From assembly GCA_963931865.1 (NCBI GenBank), contig OZ007517.1, positions 9,930,038-9,994,037 of the forward strand: a DNA stretch of 64,000 nucleotides, given 5' to 3'. Below the pieces are notes generated by a model, which was not told the DNA's origin, did no database searches, and saw only the letters and a list, made by a program, of their open reading frames with translations. Position numbers and translations under genes: made by a program. This document shows positions 40,276-50,830 of this stretch, one piece after another. Source of the DNA: Axinella damicornis. Its lineage: Eukaryota > Porifera > Demospongiae > Axinellida > Axinellidae. The first letter of the stretch is position 1; the number at the start of each line of letters is the position of its first letter.

Positions 40276-40971
40276 CAGGAGTACGCCAGGATGCCATCCT
40301 TTCTCCTCTCCTGTACTGCATTTTTGTGGATGAGCTGCTGGATATCCTGTGCGAAAGTGGGTGAGGTGTACTGTGGCACTTCTATGTTTGTAGCTAGATG
40401 ACCTTACCCTAATTGCCAAATCTCCAGATGAGCTAGCTAGCTACAGGCTTGGCAGCCCGAAATGCCTTTTTGCTTTAAAATGCTGTCTCCACCCCATCAC
40501 AAGCCATAGACTCTACCCCACCTTCTGTCTCCCATTCTCTTTTATGGAGTGGAGCTGTGGGTGATTCCTAAATTCGCATAATGGAGTGTGTTCATCGGAA
40601 AATCCTTCGCACTGCTCAGGGCCTTCCCACCTACCGTCCAAATGCCAAGCTTTCTCGCTCCATACATTCCTGTATACAGCAAAGGCAATTATAGCTCCAT
40701 AGACGATGATGCCCTGCCAAACTCCTCCTGCAAGAGTGGGTCTCAGACCCCTCTAATAATGGTCTCATCCCATCATACAAGCGCCTCCTAGATGACCTCC
40801 TTCTGCCATCCATGTGGCTTTATCCATAGATAATATACTTTATCCATACACCAACACTCTGTGTGTGTGTAAAACTTGTATAATGAAAGGAAAAAAAGGA
40901 ATCCATCAGAGAACTTCTTCTAGGCGACGTCAACGCCACCAAAAGAACTAACTTTAGAGTCTGGCTTCACA
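40276..40971 (+). pseudogene. LINE reverse transcriptase and C-terminal remnant
   Basis: Reads VRQDAILSPLLYCIFVDELL at the start, then DDLTLIAKSPDE after a shift (the catalytic region, first residues of the Y/F-x-DD box degraded). Further on, HRKILRTAQGLPTY and near 40905 IRELLLGDVNATKRTNFRVW. Multiple frameshifts. Interrupted at 40971 by an element and resumed at 41807. Confidence 0.7.
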
Positions 40972-41797
40972 TAGCCTCGTACCCAGGCCTTCAATCGCGG
41001 GGGTATACACTGTTTGCGCATGCGTTTAATTTAAATTACGTCAATTTTAATTGTGACGTTTGCGAATGGGTTGGGCTTAACCGATGACGTTGGCGTAAAC
41101 ACACCCGCGTACGCGTGCATGAGAGCGATCAAAGGGCTCACAACAAGCACACCACAGCTCTTTCCACTGTCTACAAGTCCCTTCTTGTAGCTAGACTCCA
41201 TGAGGAAAGGGAGCGCTTGGTAGCACAGGCTCTTGCCATAGCCAGTAGGTAGCTAGCCACACGAACACGTCGCTGCCTTCGTACACAGCTCTCGTGGAGG
41301 AGCGCTGCTCTTCTTTCACAGTCATCCGTGTCATTTTCAGCCTTCGCAAAGCATAGGTAAGAGCCTCAGAGAAACTACTACGGTACTACCACCGGAACTT
41401 TTGCACGCCATTATTGCTACTCGTCGTTCGCGTTCGTTGCGGAATGAATTAAGGTTACGGGATACTCGTGCGCGCGCTGTCCGAAATGTATAGGGAAATG
41501 CATACTTAAGCTCGCTAACCAAAAATCTCGAGTACGAAGAGCGTGAGCAACTTGATTCTGGCGGTGGAGGTGCGCTGTCACAAGATGCAGGGCATGACGG
41601 AAGCTTTTACGGATACGCTGTATAGCCGTGCAAAAACGAGCAGTTCAGTTCACCAAAAAGCCGTATTTACCGCTTTTCTCGAGCGAGACAGCAGATAAGT
41701 TTGCCAAGGATTATGCTATCAAAAAAAGCTTCCGTCATGCCCTGCACCTTGTGACAACGCACCTCCAACCGCGATTGAAGGCCTGGGTACGAGGCTA
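40972..41797. mobile_element. TAGCCTCGTACCCAGG element (MULE-like), copy in LINE
   Basis: Termini TAGCCTCGTACCCAGGCCTT and complement, perfect 9-bp target duplication GGCTTCACA (40963-40971, 41798-41806). A 9-bp duplication is the hallmark of Mutator-like elements. Internal sequence aligns with the left part of 62176-63673. It carries a truncated TTAA MITE at 41453-41765. Confidence 0.88.
41453..41765. mobile_element. TTAA-type MITE, right-truncated, nested
   Basis: TTAA then GGTTACGGGATACTCGTG; the arm turns at CTTCCGTCATGCCCTGC but the right terminus is missing. Same family as 12806-13231. Confidence 0.75.
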
Positions 41798-41806
41798 GGC
41801 TTCACA

Positions 41807-41944
41807 CTGGCTGCGATGGCCTCGAGCAGGACGCGAACCGCTTTCGGTACCGGACCCACTGCAGACCCACAGGAGATCCGACCTGCAAGCTATGTAGCTC
41901 TGGTCCTGAGAATGGCATTATGCAGAGCACTTCATCCTGCACAC
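41807..41944 (+). pseudogene. LINE C-terminal zinc-knuckle remnant
   Basis: Continues FRVWLHTGCDGLEQDANRFR and YRTHCRPTGDPTCKLC, SSGPENG. CxxC with downstream Cys at the end of the reverse transcriptase ORF is typical of several LINE clades. Confidence 0.65.
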
Positions 41945-41948
41945 GTAC

Positions 41949-43111
41949 GTAAGGTAGGTGCTGGTATTAGTTTATTATCTATGGTATTATGAGTCGGTAC
42001 CAATTATGGGTTTCAAACTTTACAAGAACTTATAGACATCGTCACTTCACCTGAAGATAGTCAACTGTATCCTCTATCATTTGATAGAATGAATGGTGCA
42101 AAACATTTGGTATTCATGATTTGGCAAGTATTATTAAAATGTGATTAAATTTACGGCTAGTTCCGATTGTCCTAATAAAAAATGCACTGCCACAATACTG
42201 ACAAGCATATTTGCATGGAAATGGTTCTACCAGAATCTTCTATGCTGGTAGGGTGTGGCTACCTAGCCAAACGATGATTAGGTACGAAAACATATTATAG
42301 CAAAACTGGGGTGACTCATAATACCCTACCCTGACTCATAATTGCCTCACTAACGAATGTGACAAAAATGCAGCTAAACTGCACTACCGAGACAATGCTG
42401 TAACTTTCCTACCATGGATTATTAGTACAGTGTATTATCTTGTTAAATTTGTACTCTAGTACAATCACATCCTGTTGATAGCTTGTTGGTTAATTGAAAT
42501 GGTTAAGGTTACGGGATCCCCGGGCGGTGGGCGTGGCCTGACAATTTGTTCAACCCCATTTTTCTCGCACAGAAAGTAAGCTAGTGAAATCAAACTTACT
42601 CGACACAAAGCAGGGAGGGTAGTCAACGTGCAGACTAATCATCATTACAGTAGCTCACACTGCAGCTGTTGTACGCTGGTTAAATCAATTCCAGCAAACT
42701 ATTCGCCAAAAATCTCCAGTGCAAAGACCGCGAGCAACTCGATTCTACCGTTGGGAGAGACGCCATAGGAAGCTCTAGGGCGGGACGTAAGCGTTTTGTG
42801 GCTAGGTTGAGCAGTCCTCGAAAGAACGACTCTTGAGTGCAAATAACCGCCATCTTGACTCCCCACTTTGGAATACAGCGTCGTATAACTTCGGAACGGT
42901 CATCAGTATTTACAAAAACGCTTCGTCCGGCCCTTTCTATACTGTTTGTGCCTGTTTCAACACGGTCTTCCAAGTCCAGGTCGGATCACACGGCTTTATT
43001 TTTGGCGACAAAAAAAGTATGAAATAGCGCTTAATTAAGTATACGGTGCGCGTATCCGCGCGCAGGGATCCCGTAACCTTAAGTGACTCATAATACCAGC
43101 ACCTACCTTAC
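41949..43111. mobile_element. DNA element with GTAAGGTAGGTGCTGG termini
   Basis: Inverted ends GTAAGGTAGGTGCTGGTATT and complement, flanked by GTAC on both sides (41945-41948, 43112-43115). Subterminal copies of GACTCATAATACC. No transposase recognised. Inserted in or next to the LINE tail and carrying the TTAA element at 42507. Confidence 0.75.
42507..43078. mobile_element. TTAA element, GGTTACGGGATCCC termini
   Basis: TTAA at 42503-42506 and 43079-43082; termini GGTTACGGGATCCC and complement. Related at its ends to the GGTTACGGGATAC MITEs but with a different interior. Minus-strand open frame inside has no recognisable family. Confidence 0.85.
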
Positions 43112-43406
43112 GTACGCGGTACGGCCAGACAAGAGTCAGCCACGCCCCATCCAAGATTTCGTGACGTCATCCCGCAATTTTATCACGGACTTCCTATCCC
43201 AACTCAAGGGCAAGCCTACTACAATCACAAGCATAGGAATTTCTACTGCTGCCCAGACGGGCTACTGTCCGGATCCAGAGGCAAGAAAGAAAGAAGGTGT
43301 TTGCGTGGGAGATCAAAATCGCGTACAGCCTATCGGGCCCGGGAGGCTCGCACTTCTGACAGACGTCAGAGCAGACGAACTGACTGCTAACTGGTCGTTT
43401 GTACCA

Positions 43407-43419
43407 ATGGCCGAAGGAG
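43407..43419 (+). CDS. Unit II first coding mini-exon (MAEG)
   Basis: ATG GCC GAA GGA G|GTGGGT, same as 16147. The flanking GTTTGCGTGGGAGATC block about 100 bp upstream and GGCGTGGCATGCGATATC about 120 bp downstream are conserved at all three units, suggesting a shared promoter region. Confidence 0.55.
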
Positions 43420-44324
43420 GTGGGTATTATGGATGCGTAACTTTAAGGCTGTTCACAACTATTGTCGTGCACATCTGAGGACCGCGCAAGGGGAGTGTGT
43501 ACTAGCCAGATATCGATAGAGGGCGTGGCATGCGATATCAGAGTATAAAAATAAACAGGGTATTCATTTAAGCATAGATATTATAGCTCACGGAACGGGA
43601 TTGGAAACTGATGGCGCGCGCCCACTGAACGCGCATACTTCGAATGCGGGCCACGTCTGTTATACGTTACCGACTCCAGCGCGCGACGCAGCAGCTGCAA
43701 GCAGAGACGAAAACTGAAGGCCTAGGGAAGTTCCGTACAGATTTTTGTGGACTTGGTTGATCTTCCCAGGTACGTTCAAAGTGTTTGTCTACCCACTAGT
43801 CAGTGTATTTCAATACCCTGCTGTTTCTGTGGCGATGTGGTTAATGTATCCTATAATATCAACGGTTGAAGCGGCTTTGTTACTTACACTACGGCAACTT
43901 TGAAGTTTTGTGTTCCTATATCTAGCTGTCTGAAGGGCTATGGAGTACTTTAAAATGCTGTAAAGATAATTTAGTGGCTACAGAGTAAGGATAGATCCAT
44001 TGGTAAAAGATATATCTAGGTTTGCCGCGACCATCATACATCTATGTCCATAATCAAAGCTGTGACTATGGTCGACTTTGTGTACCTCTACTAGACCCTA
44101 TGAGTGCTCTGTTGTGGTGTTTAGTGCTTTACTAGCAAGTTCAAGTCCATGTTTCCTAGAATGAACCATTAATAGTTATAATTGTTGCCTTTGTATGTTG
44201 AGTTTCAGCCCTAAAAGTTCTTGTACCTAAGATAGTACATGCTGGGACAGGCAAATCTGTATGCATAATAATTTTAAATAGTATAATTCACTCACGCACA
44301 CATGCACCCTTAAAAATCGTATAA

Positions 44325-44696
44325 TTGTACCTGAAATGTCTGATTTATATGAATCACATGCCCTCTACAGCCCACTCCTTTGTTGAGCTGGTCCGATACC
44401 TGTTTAAGGTACCAGGGGTGAAGGTGTTCTTGAGCCACCGGGTGTGTCAGGATCCACTTGAAAAGTTTTTTGGCTGTCAGCGACAGAGAGGGGGCACGCA
44501 TGACAATCCAACTGTAAAGGAGTTTGAGCAGAATACACTGCAGACTCTTCGGGTTGTTAACTCGTTCTGCAGGGAGGTTGCCAAGGGGAATTGCCGTGGC
44601 AACAAGGGAGACTCTCAGCCTGTGCTTGAGCAAGAGAACAACCCCTTGCCGAGGAGAAAGCAAAGCAGAGCCAAAAAACATCAAAATTCAGAGTAA
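44325..44696 (+). pseudogene. P/THAP9-type transposase, C-terminal fragment
   Basis: About 120 codons including LSHRVCQDPLEKFFGCQRQR and GGTHDNPTVKEFEQNTLQTL, RVVNSFCREVAKGNCRGN. The QDPLExFF...RGGxxDNPT motif is the conserved C-terminal region of P-element/THAP9-like transposases. The catalytic RNase H-like part and the THAP domain are absent from the element. Confidence 0.8.
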
Positions 44697-44794
44697 ACCT
44701 GTTTTTGTGTATGCAGCATACGTTTCGAATTCACTTTCACTGTTCACATAATATTATTATGAAGTATCACATGTGCAATGTACAATGTAAACAT

Positions 44795-45741
44795 TCAACT
44801 TAACAAATGTTTTCTAATTCCCTTTGACTTTTGTGAAGTTTTCTTGGAGCGTTCCTTGTGCTTCTCAACCCAAGCACTGGCAAAAGCAAATCTACGCATT
44901 GTTACCCATAAGTCGACGATCATTGGGAACAGAGCCTGTTCCTCCTCTGCCTCCCAGTCTGCAGACAAGATGCTCCAGCGCAACAGCACATCCTTGTTGG
45001 CCTGGATGCTAGCAATGGCTTTCTCCTTTAGTTTGATTTGCTGAGTTCCAGCCTGACGAAGAAGAACTTGAAGTTCTAGCTCCATTGCAGCCATCAACAA
45101 GTACATGTTTGAGTTAACATGCTTTAAGCCTCCCCGGTCTATTTCCTGCAACCAGTCCTGCGATTCATCAGCAACTCCATCTTCATCTGTGAGGTACCTC
45201 ACAGATGAAGATGGAGTTGCTGATGAATGCTAGACCGGTCTAGCATGCAAAGTATCAACTCCTCTTTGAGTGGATGACTGGAACGCTCAAGCTTTGAACG
45301 CAAAGCCCTTGGAATATAACCAGCAGCATAACGAACAGCATTCTTTTCTTCATAGGTGAGGGATTCCTGCTGGATAGTGGCGGACGGAGTAACTGTCGGA
45401 AAATGTTCTCTGATGAGGTCTTTGAAAATATGAATAGTAAGATACTGGTAGAGAATAGGGTGGGGGGGACATTTAGTTGAGACCTTCAGGAAATCCTCCC
45501 ACAGTGTTTGAAAAGTTTTTGCCGTTCTTAGTTGATGAAACTTGCTCCACATCTTCTCCCGGCCAGCTTGAGAGCTGTTTGCTGGCAAACACTGCCTCAG
45601 GCTCTGCAATAACCTCCTACTAAATGCGGAACACGCAGCTTGGTTGGTCGGGCATTTGCTCCACTGTAATAGGGAAGTAGCAGCTGTTAGTGCATCCGCT
45701 GCATGAGGTGATGGCAGTCGAAATCCGTCGTCTGAAGGCAC
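44795..45741 (-). pseudogene. Transposon-associated second protein, frame broken by a palindrome
   Basis: Two open halves on the minus strand: 45741-45199 (QLRTAKTFQTLWEDFLK, ILYQYLTIHIFKDLI, EEKNAVRYAAGYIPRALR) and 45202-44795 (ESQDWLQEIDRGGLKHVN, LRWSILSADWEAEEEQALFP, VTMRRFAFASAWVEKHKE). This pairing recurs in transposon-linked invertebrate proteins as I remember them; function unknown. The halves are in different frames because the 66-nt palindrome at 45163-45228 inserted an inverted copy of coding DNA. Confidence 0.65.
45163..45228. repeat. Perfect 66-nt palindrome
   Basis: Two 33-nt arms without spacer, centre GGT|ACC. The arm encodes DEDGVADES of the transposon protein in one direction. 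A smaller palindrome GCTAGACCGGTCTAGC follows immediately (45229-45244). Confidence 0.95.
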
Positions 45742-46002
45742 AGCACAAACGGCTCGAAGGAATAGTTCGGAGTCGCCTAAACACGCAAGAAGACATTAAG
45801 GCTATAATAAAAGCAGACAAGGTACAACAGAATATTGTCCAACTTACCGCACTCGCTCATTTCACTGTGTTCTGCCATAGCCATCACCTTATCGCGTAGC
45901 AACGATTTGCTTCCAATTAATCCACACCCGTAACAGACGTTGATCGCATTACGTCATCAGTTTCCAATCCCGTTCCGTGAGCTATAATATCTATGATTTA
46001 AG

Positions 46003-46200
46003 TGTACCAAGACAATGGTGGTGTGTTGCCATTAGGTTATGTCTCTATTCCATTAGGTCTGAGCTACTCATGCTCGTATAAGGCCACTGGTATCACAGAG
46101 TCGGTAGACTCTGTATGTAGGGATACGACGTACACGCAATACTTTTTGATATGCTAATACAAAAGAATCTCTCCAAATCTCAGAAACGGTACACTTATAA
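46003..46200 (+). repeat. Intron 1 of unit II, block shared with unit I
   Basis: GTGTACCAAGACAATGG, TGTTGCCATTAGGTTATGTC and CTGAGCTACT match 16298-16370. Shows continuity of intron 1 after removal of the P-like element. Confidence 0.8.
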
Positions 46201-46209
46201 GCCTTTATA

Positions 46210-46860
46210 ACCACATACCGTTCATCTTCGAGTGTTTTCATGACCAACAAGACTCCTCGCGTCGCGAAAAACCGTCGCGAAAGTACCACACCAGGTACTC
46301 GCAAAACGGGCAAATTGTTTTTCTTTCTTCTTCTTCTTTCTTTCTTTCTTTCTTCAGACGGGCTAGCTCAGCGTCGCCTCAATCGCTCATCATGGTTTTC
46401 GCACGAAACAGCAGCATTTCACACCGAGCAGTGCACCAGCCCATCGCTTTTTCGCTACCTCCAAGTCTTCACCAGGCGGCTGCAGCTGCCCACTCAATAA
46501 CTATGGCTTCATTTGTCACGCCATTTTCATGTTTGTACGCATGCGCACTTAAACGATCACTTAGCAACGATACGTAATTATTATTCAAGATCGCTGAATT
46601 AGAAGTGCCTTGCGCTGTTGTGTTGTCTGGAACCGTAAGTAAATTCTCTGTGCTACCTACTGTGTTCTGTGAGAGGGTGAATGCCTATCTAAAGACTCAA
46701 CAATGTGTCGCTACTACTATCTGGTATAGCTATTTTAGCTACACTATACTTAGCTATGGTCTTCAGCTCAGGGAGCACTGGCATTGTATCCATCCAGAAA
46801 AGGGTTGGCTTTTGAGATGCTTGGGTCTGATTCTTCAGCCATTGCTCGCAGTGTAAATGC
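46210..46860. repeat. Dispersed repeat shared with 10.9-11.4 kb
   Basis: Contains TTTCTTCTTCTTCTTTC, CGCTCATCATGGTTTTCGC and GATCGCTGAATTAGAAGTGC, inverse to 11.07-11.38 kb, then direct matches (CTAAAGACTCAACAATG, CTATCTGGTATAGC) to 10.9 kb. Unit I intron 1 lacks this block, so it was inserted into unit II. Confidence 0.55.
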
Positions 46861-46904
46861 CAGAGTTCAGTATGCATGCGCCTGCTGCTAAAAAAATGAC
46901 ATAA

Positions 46905-47176
46905 ACAAGTAATAAAAAACATTTAAAATGTAACAGTATGTAGGGATACCAGAACGGCAAAAAGTAAGGAAACAAGGTAGGGATGATCACACAAAACAGT
47001 GAAGTATACAATCCCCCTACATATCTTTTTTCATTATACACGTATTATGGAAAAAGATCTCTGTAGGGGGTTGTATACTTCACTGTTTTGTGTGATCATC
47101 CCTACCTTGTTTCCTTACTTTTTGCCGTTCTGGTATCCCTACATACTGTTACATTTTAAATGTTTTTTATTACTTG
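46905..47176. repeat. Long inverted repeat, 115-118 nt arms
   Basis: Left arm 46905-47022 and right arm 47062-47176 are near-perfect complements around a 39-nt spacer (CAAGTAATAAAAAACATTTA ... and its complement). The largest fold-back in the window. Confidence 0.95.
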
Positions 47177-48550
47177 TAATTATATGCATGATCAGGGACT
47201 TCCCCCAGAAGTCATGCGGGCGGGTACTTAGCAACTCAGCAACAGCAGCGCAGGTACACTAAACAGGGCCGTGATGCACGTACGTGGACACGAGTGTGCC
47301 ACAGATCACTGAAAACGATGCGAAATGACATGGAATCACAAAAATGGCAAGTCAGCCTACAAAATACAACAGATTTCTTGTCCTTTTCACAGATAGTACA
47401 CTCATCTAGCCGATTCATGACCGTGCTGCTACTACTGAGCGTTGCTCAATTAGTGCTAGTCCCAATTCGTCGTGCAGGCACTATATAGTACTTAACACTG
47501 GGAGGCCTAGTACGCAGCGGGCGGTGGACCAGAAACATATACAAGTTGGAGTGGCCTAATGTCCAGCAGAATAGGGATTTCCTCACACTGCACATATACA
47601 TGTAGGCCTATGAAAATGTGGAGAGCCATGGACATGTATAGAACTGTTTATTATTATATGTGCAGTATAGACTCATGGTCACTGAAAACACAGTGCTAAT
47701 CAAGACTATGTTGAAACTTCCTTGATGTTGGTGGCCCAATAATGGGATAATAAGGGAGACATATATACGGCATGGCTGTGTGGCGAATGTGGCGGTAATA
47801 CAAGAAATTGCATGAGTGATATTTTTGGTCCGGCTATATTATGAGTAGTAACACTGTGGTATTCCTTCTGAAAATTGCACGAGCAGTCATTACGTGTTAA
47901 TCATACACTGGACTGTTCAAATGGTATACAAGACTTTCCAGTGCCGTGCCATGGTTCTCCACGTTGCTGCTTGCATGCTTCATTGCCTGATTGCCAGTGA
48001 ACTGTAGGTGTGGTCTTTTCAGTTATAATGAACTGGCTGTTTCTTCAGCACAATTCTTCACCTGATCGGCATGCTTCTACTGTACAGTTTCTATATATGA
48101 ACTCACGCCCACATGGAACTAATTGCACACTTTTCAAGGGAGCTGTACTACAATGCTAAATTTACTAGTATGTGAATTATTACATAGAGAGTTTGAACCT
48201 AGGATCAAATTGTATGTTAGTATGCCTCAGTTGCAGCCCCACTGAAGTGCTAGAATTACATCCCGTCTGCACAAATAGTAGCTACATGAATTTTTCTCAT
48301 GTTACCTAATCAGCTCAACTATGCAATGAATTTGTACTCCCTAGGTTTTGATAGTTGTATCCTGTGTGGATATCCACATCATGAATACTGCATTATAATT
48401 GTACAACTGCAGCAGTAAGCGCATAGCTATAGCAACTGCATACTTTGTGCATTATGCGTGCACATTCTGACTGTGGTATCACAAATTATGTATGCATGCA
48501 AATGACGACTGCCTAATTGGACATCTACTGGTTCACGTTTTGTCTTTCAG
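47177..48550 (+). other. Rest of unit II intron 1
   Basis: From about 47565 it follows unit I intron 1 (CAGCAGAATAGGGATTTCCTC, CTTCTGAAAATTGCACGAGC). No linker exon is present at the position equivalent to 18422. No other coding sequence seen. Confidence 0.6.
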
Positions 48551-48946
48551 ATCGGTTGAGTGCGGATGACTTGGGAGATGTACAGAAAAAGCTCTATGCT
48601 GTTAGAAACGAATGGTACAATCTTGGATTAGAGTTGGACCAGCGATCTTCCACTCTTGACAGCATTGACACCAAATACAACAGCGATCCCTCCCAATGCT
48701 TCCGCCAGGTCCTGAAGGAGTGGCTGAAGGGGGTCAACCCACCCCCTACTTGGCAGGCAATGGTGAATGCCCTGAAGAGCCCCACCGTGGCACAATGCCA
48801 CTTAGCAGAGCAAATTCAAACTGAACTACCGCCAGCTCTATCAATCCTACCTCTGGCACCATCTCTACCTCCACAACGACTGCCTCCACAATCTCAGTCT
48901 CCACATCCTCCATCGACATCTGCACAAGCACATCCCAAGTCACTAG
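48551..48946 (+). CDS. Death domain exon, unit II
   Basis: 396 nt, phase 1-1, TTTCAG acceptor and CTAG|GTTAGT donor. Encodes DRLSADDLGDVQKKLYAVRN, EWYNLGLELDQ, LDSIDTKY, CFRQVLKEWLKGVNPPPTW, then a Pro/Leu/Ser-rich tail (LPPQRLPPQSQSPHPPSTSA). About 85% identical to unit I DD1 over the fold, while the tail has diverged. Typical Death-domain landmarks W..LG and TW..L are present. Confidence 0.9.
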
Positions 48947-49463
48947 GTTAGTATGATTTGTGTCTGTGCCTTCACCTGGTCAAAGTGAGAGCAACTTATG
49001 TTGCAATTGGAACAAGATGCTAGCAGCACAATTTCTGCTGTATAAATACCCCATGGTGATGAACCTGATAGACCAGGTGAAAAAAACACAGGATGTTGGG
49101 ATAGCAGAACAAGAAAAGTAGGGAAAGAACTACCGCCAGCAGAAGGTAGCGATGATAGTGTAAAACATGTACAGCGAAGTATACAACTACAACCTCCTGC
49201 GAAGGATTAGCACTAGCAATGCACAATAAGATGAGTACCTTAAATTTAACGTGGTTATTTCCAGCACTTATATTACTTGTATATCCTCAATCTAACCAAG
49301 GTTCCATAAAGATGCAATAGAAAAGATATTGCACAACCCCAACTAAACTACATAACTACAAGATCATAGCTATAGCTATGTAATGTATGGTTATGTGGAA
49401 TAATTGAAAATAGCCAATACTGCACCGTACCTAACTCAGAAGCTATTATCTAACTACATGCAG

Positions 49464-50440
49464 AGATTGCAGCTGCTACTCCTCAACCCCCCAAGCAAAC
49501 TCCCATCAGAAGCCGAGAAGACTCATGTGCTAGCAGCACAGTATCAGATGACGTGTTCACTTCTGAAGGTGCTAGTGTCAGTCCCAGACCCAGTTCTTCC
49601 ACTCAGAGTGAGGGGTCTCAGAAGCCACCGTTTGGGTGTGGGTGTGGCAAGTGCACATTCTATAGTTATATTGAGAGTGGATGCCCAAACCCGATCCCCT
49701 CAGCCAGCTCATTCCCATGCCTTGATTTGACTAGGCTTACCCGTAAGCAACAGCGAGAACTGCAAAGCAGGCTGCGTGTGGAGTCAGGGGATATTATGCG
49801 CAAATTCCAACACCTTTTCTCCACTGTCTATGAGTCACTGCGAACACGAAACATTCCGGTGGACAGGCTAGTAACTCACCTCTTGTCGTGGGGTGCATTC
49901 GACCCTGTCTATGAAGGTTCTCAGAAACCAGTGTTTCAAACCTTCAGTGAAAAACTTCAGAATGCGGAGAGTATTGAAATGGTGCTGTTTGTCATTAGAG
50001 CTAACTTCTCCTTTTTCAACTATCATGTTATTGAACATATTGTCAATAAACTTGGTACTGACCAGGACAAAGATGAGCTTCAGAACTACAAGGACGAATT
50101 TGATCGTTACTCAAAGCGTAGAGTGTATGAATGTCTCCCAGTCTTTGGATCTGTGAGCGAAACCAATCATGCTGATTTGGTTTTGAAGTTAGATTCAGTG
50201 TACGAACAATTCACTGTGGAGGCAGTCGAGGATTTTCAATACAGGCTTAGCGGAATCCTCCATCTATCTCGAGGTGCTCTTCGCCTCTGTCAAGTGGGGA
50301 AGGGTTGTTTCCAGCTCACATTTCAGGTGCCCTCGTTTGTGCAGCAGGAGATATTTCCCCTGTCCAGTGAGCAAGAGAGGGCCCTGGTAGCAGAGGGAGT
50401 GATCAAGCTGACATGTGGAAAGTATGAGTTTGTTGCCAAG
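49464..50440 (+). CDS. Cys-motif plus helical domain exon, unit II
   Basis: 977 nt, phase 1 in, phase 0 out (AAG|GTGCGT). Encodes EIAAATPQPPKQTPIRSRED, a Ser-rich stretch, CGCGKC and SGCPNP, then the helical domain (LTRKQQRELQSRL, IEMVLFVIRANFSFFNYHVI, KLDSVYEQFTVEAVEDFQYR). Near-identical to 3075-4051. The Cys cluster could bind a metal, but the full set of ligands is not obvious. The second half aligns by pattern with the helical exon at 50831, so the protein has two related helical domains. Confidence 0.85.
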
Positions 50441-50558
50441 GTGCGTGCTGTTTCATTAGAAGGAGGTATGGTACTTCTTCATTTTGCAGTACACTGTAAA
50501 TTATTGATATGAGTGTTTCAAGTAATTAGTATATCTATCCGTGTTCTCATCAATACAG

Positions 50559-50592
50559 GGAGAGAAGACTAAATCTGAACCAGAAGACAGTG
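50559..50592 (+). CDS. Mini-exon between helical domains, unit II
   Basis: 34 nt, phase 0 in, phase 1 out, ACAG acceptor and GTG|GTAAGT donor. Encodes GEKTKSEPEDS. It supplies the phase change required to join 50440 to 50831. Similar acidic linkers occur elsewhere in the family. Confidence 0.6.
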
Positions 50593-50830
50593 GTAAGTCA
50601 ATTCTTAGAATGATGTACTTGAGCATTAAAAGTAGTGCTCAGACTATACTGCAGCCTGGGTATGATGTATGTCCAACCTCCTCTATAGTCCAATCAATTG
50701 CATGATGGACTATGACCATATCTAGTATGTTATTTGATTATGTAGTTAGAGGCTAGATATTTCACTAGCCTCAGCCTAGGAGCTGGGGGTCAGGCTACTT
50801 TTGAATAGTGTCTTAATTTCTCCATGTTAG
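50593..50830. other. Intron
   Basis: Contains the block TAGCCTCAGCCTAGGAGCTG, also seen before 22996 in unit I (AGCCTAGGAGCTGGGAGT), confirming paralogy. Confidence 0.6.

Larger units (their letters stand above)
43573..45995. mobile_element. P-element-like DNA transposon
   Basis: 41-bp inverted ends (CATAGATATTATAGCTCACG...) flanked by direct repeats ATTTAAG (43566-43572, 45996-46002). The paralogous empty site exists in unit I at about 16289-16300 (GGTATTCTTTTAAGTGTACC). It carries a transposase C-terminal fragment on plus and a second gene on minus, so it is an internally deleted, non-autonomous copy. Confidence 0.9.

Noticed and set aside
43083..43478. 131-codon open frame upstream of the P-like element
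   Set aside because: It runs through the MAEG exon in another frame and is not open in the paralogous regions at 16.1 and 55.4 kb.
46068..46313. Minus-strand 81-codon open frame
   Set aside because: It crosses the border between unit II intron sequence and a dispersed repeat; its counterpart at 11.3 kb is not open.
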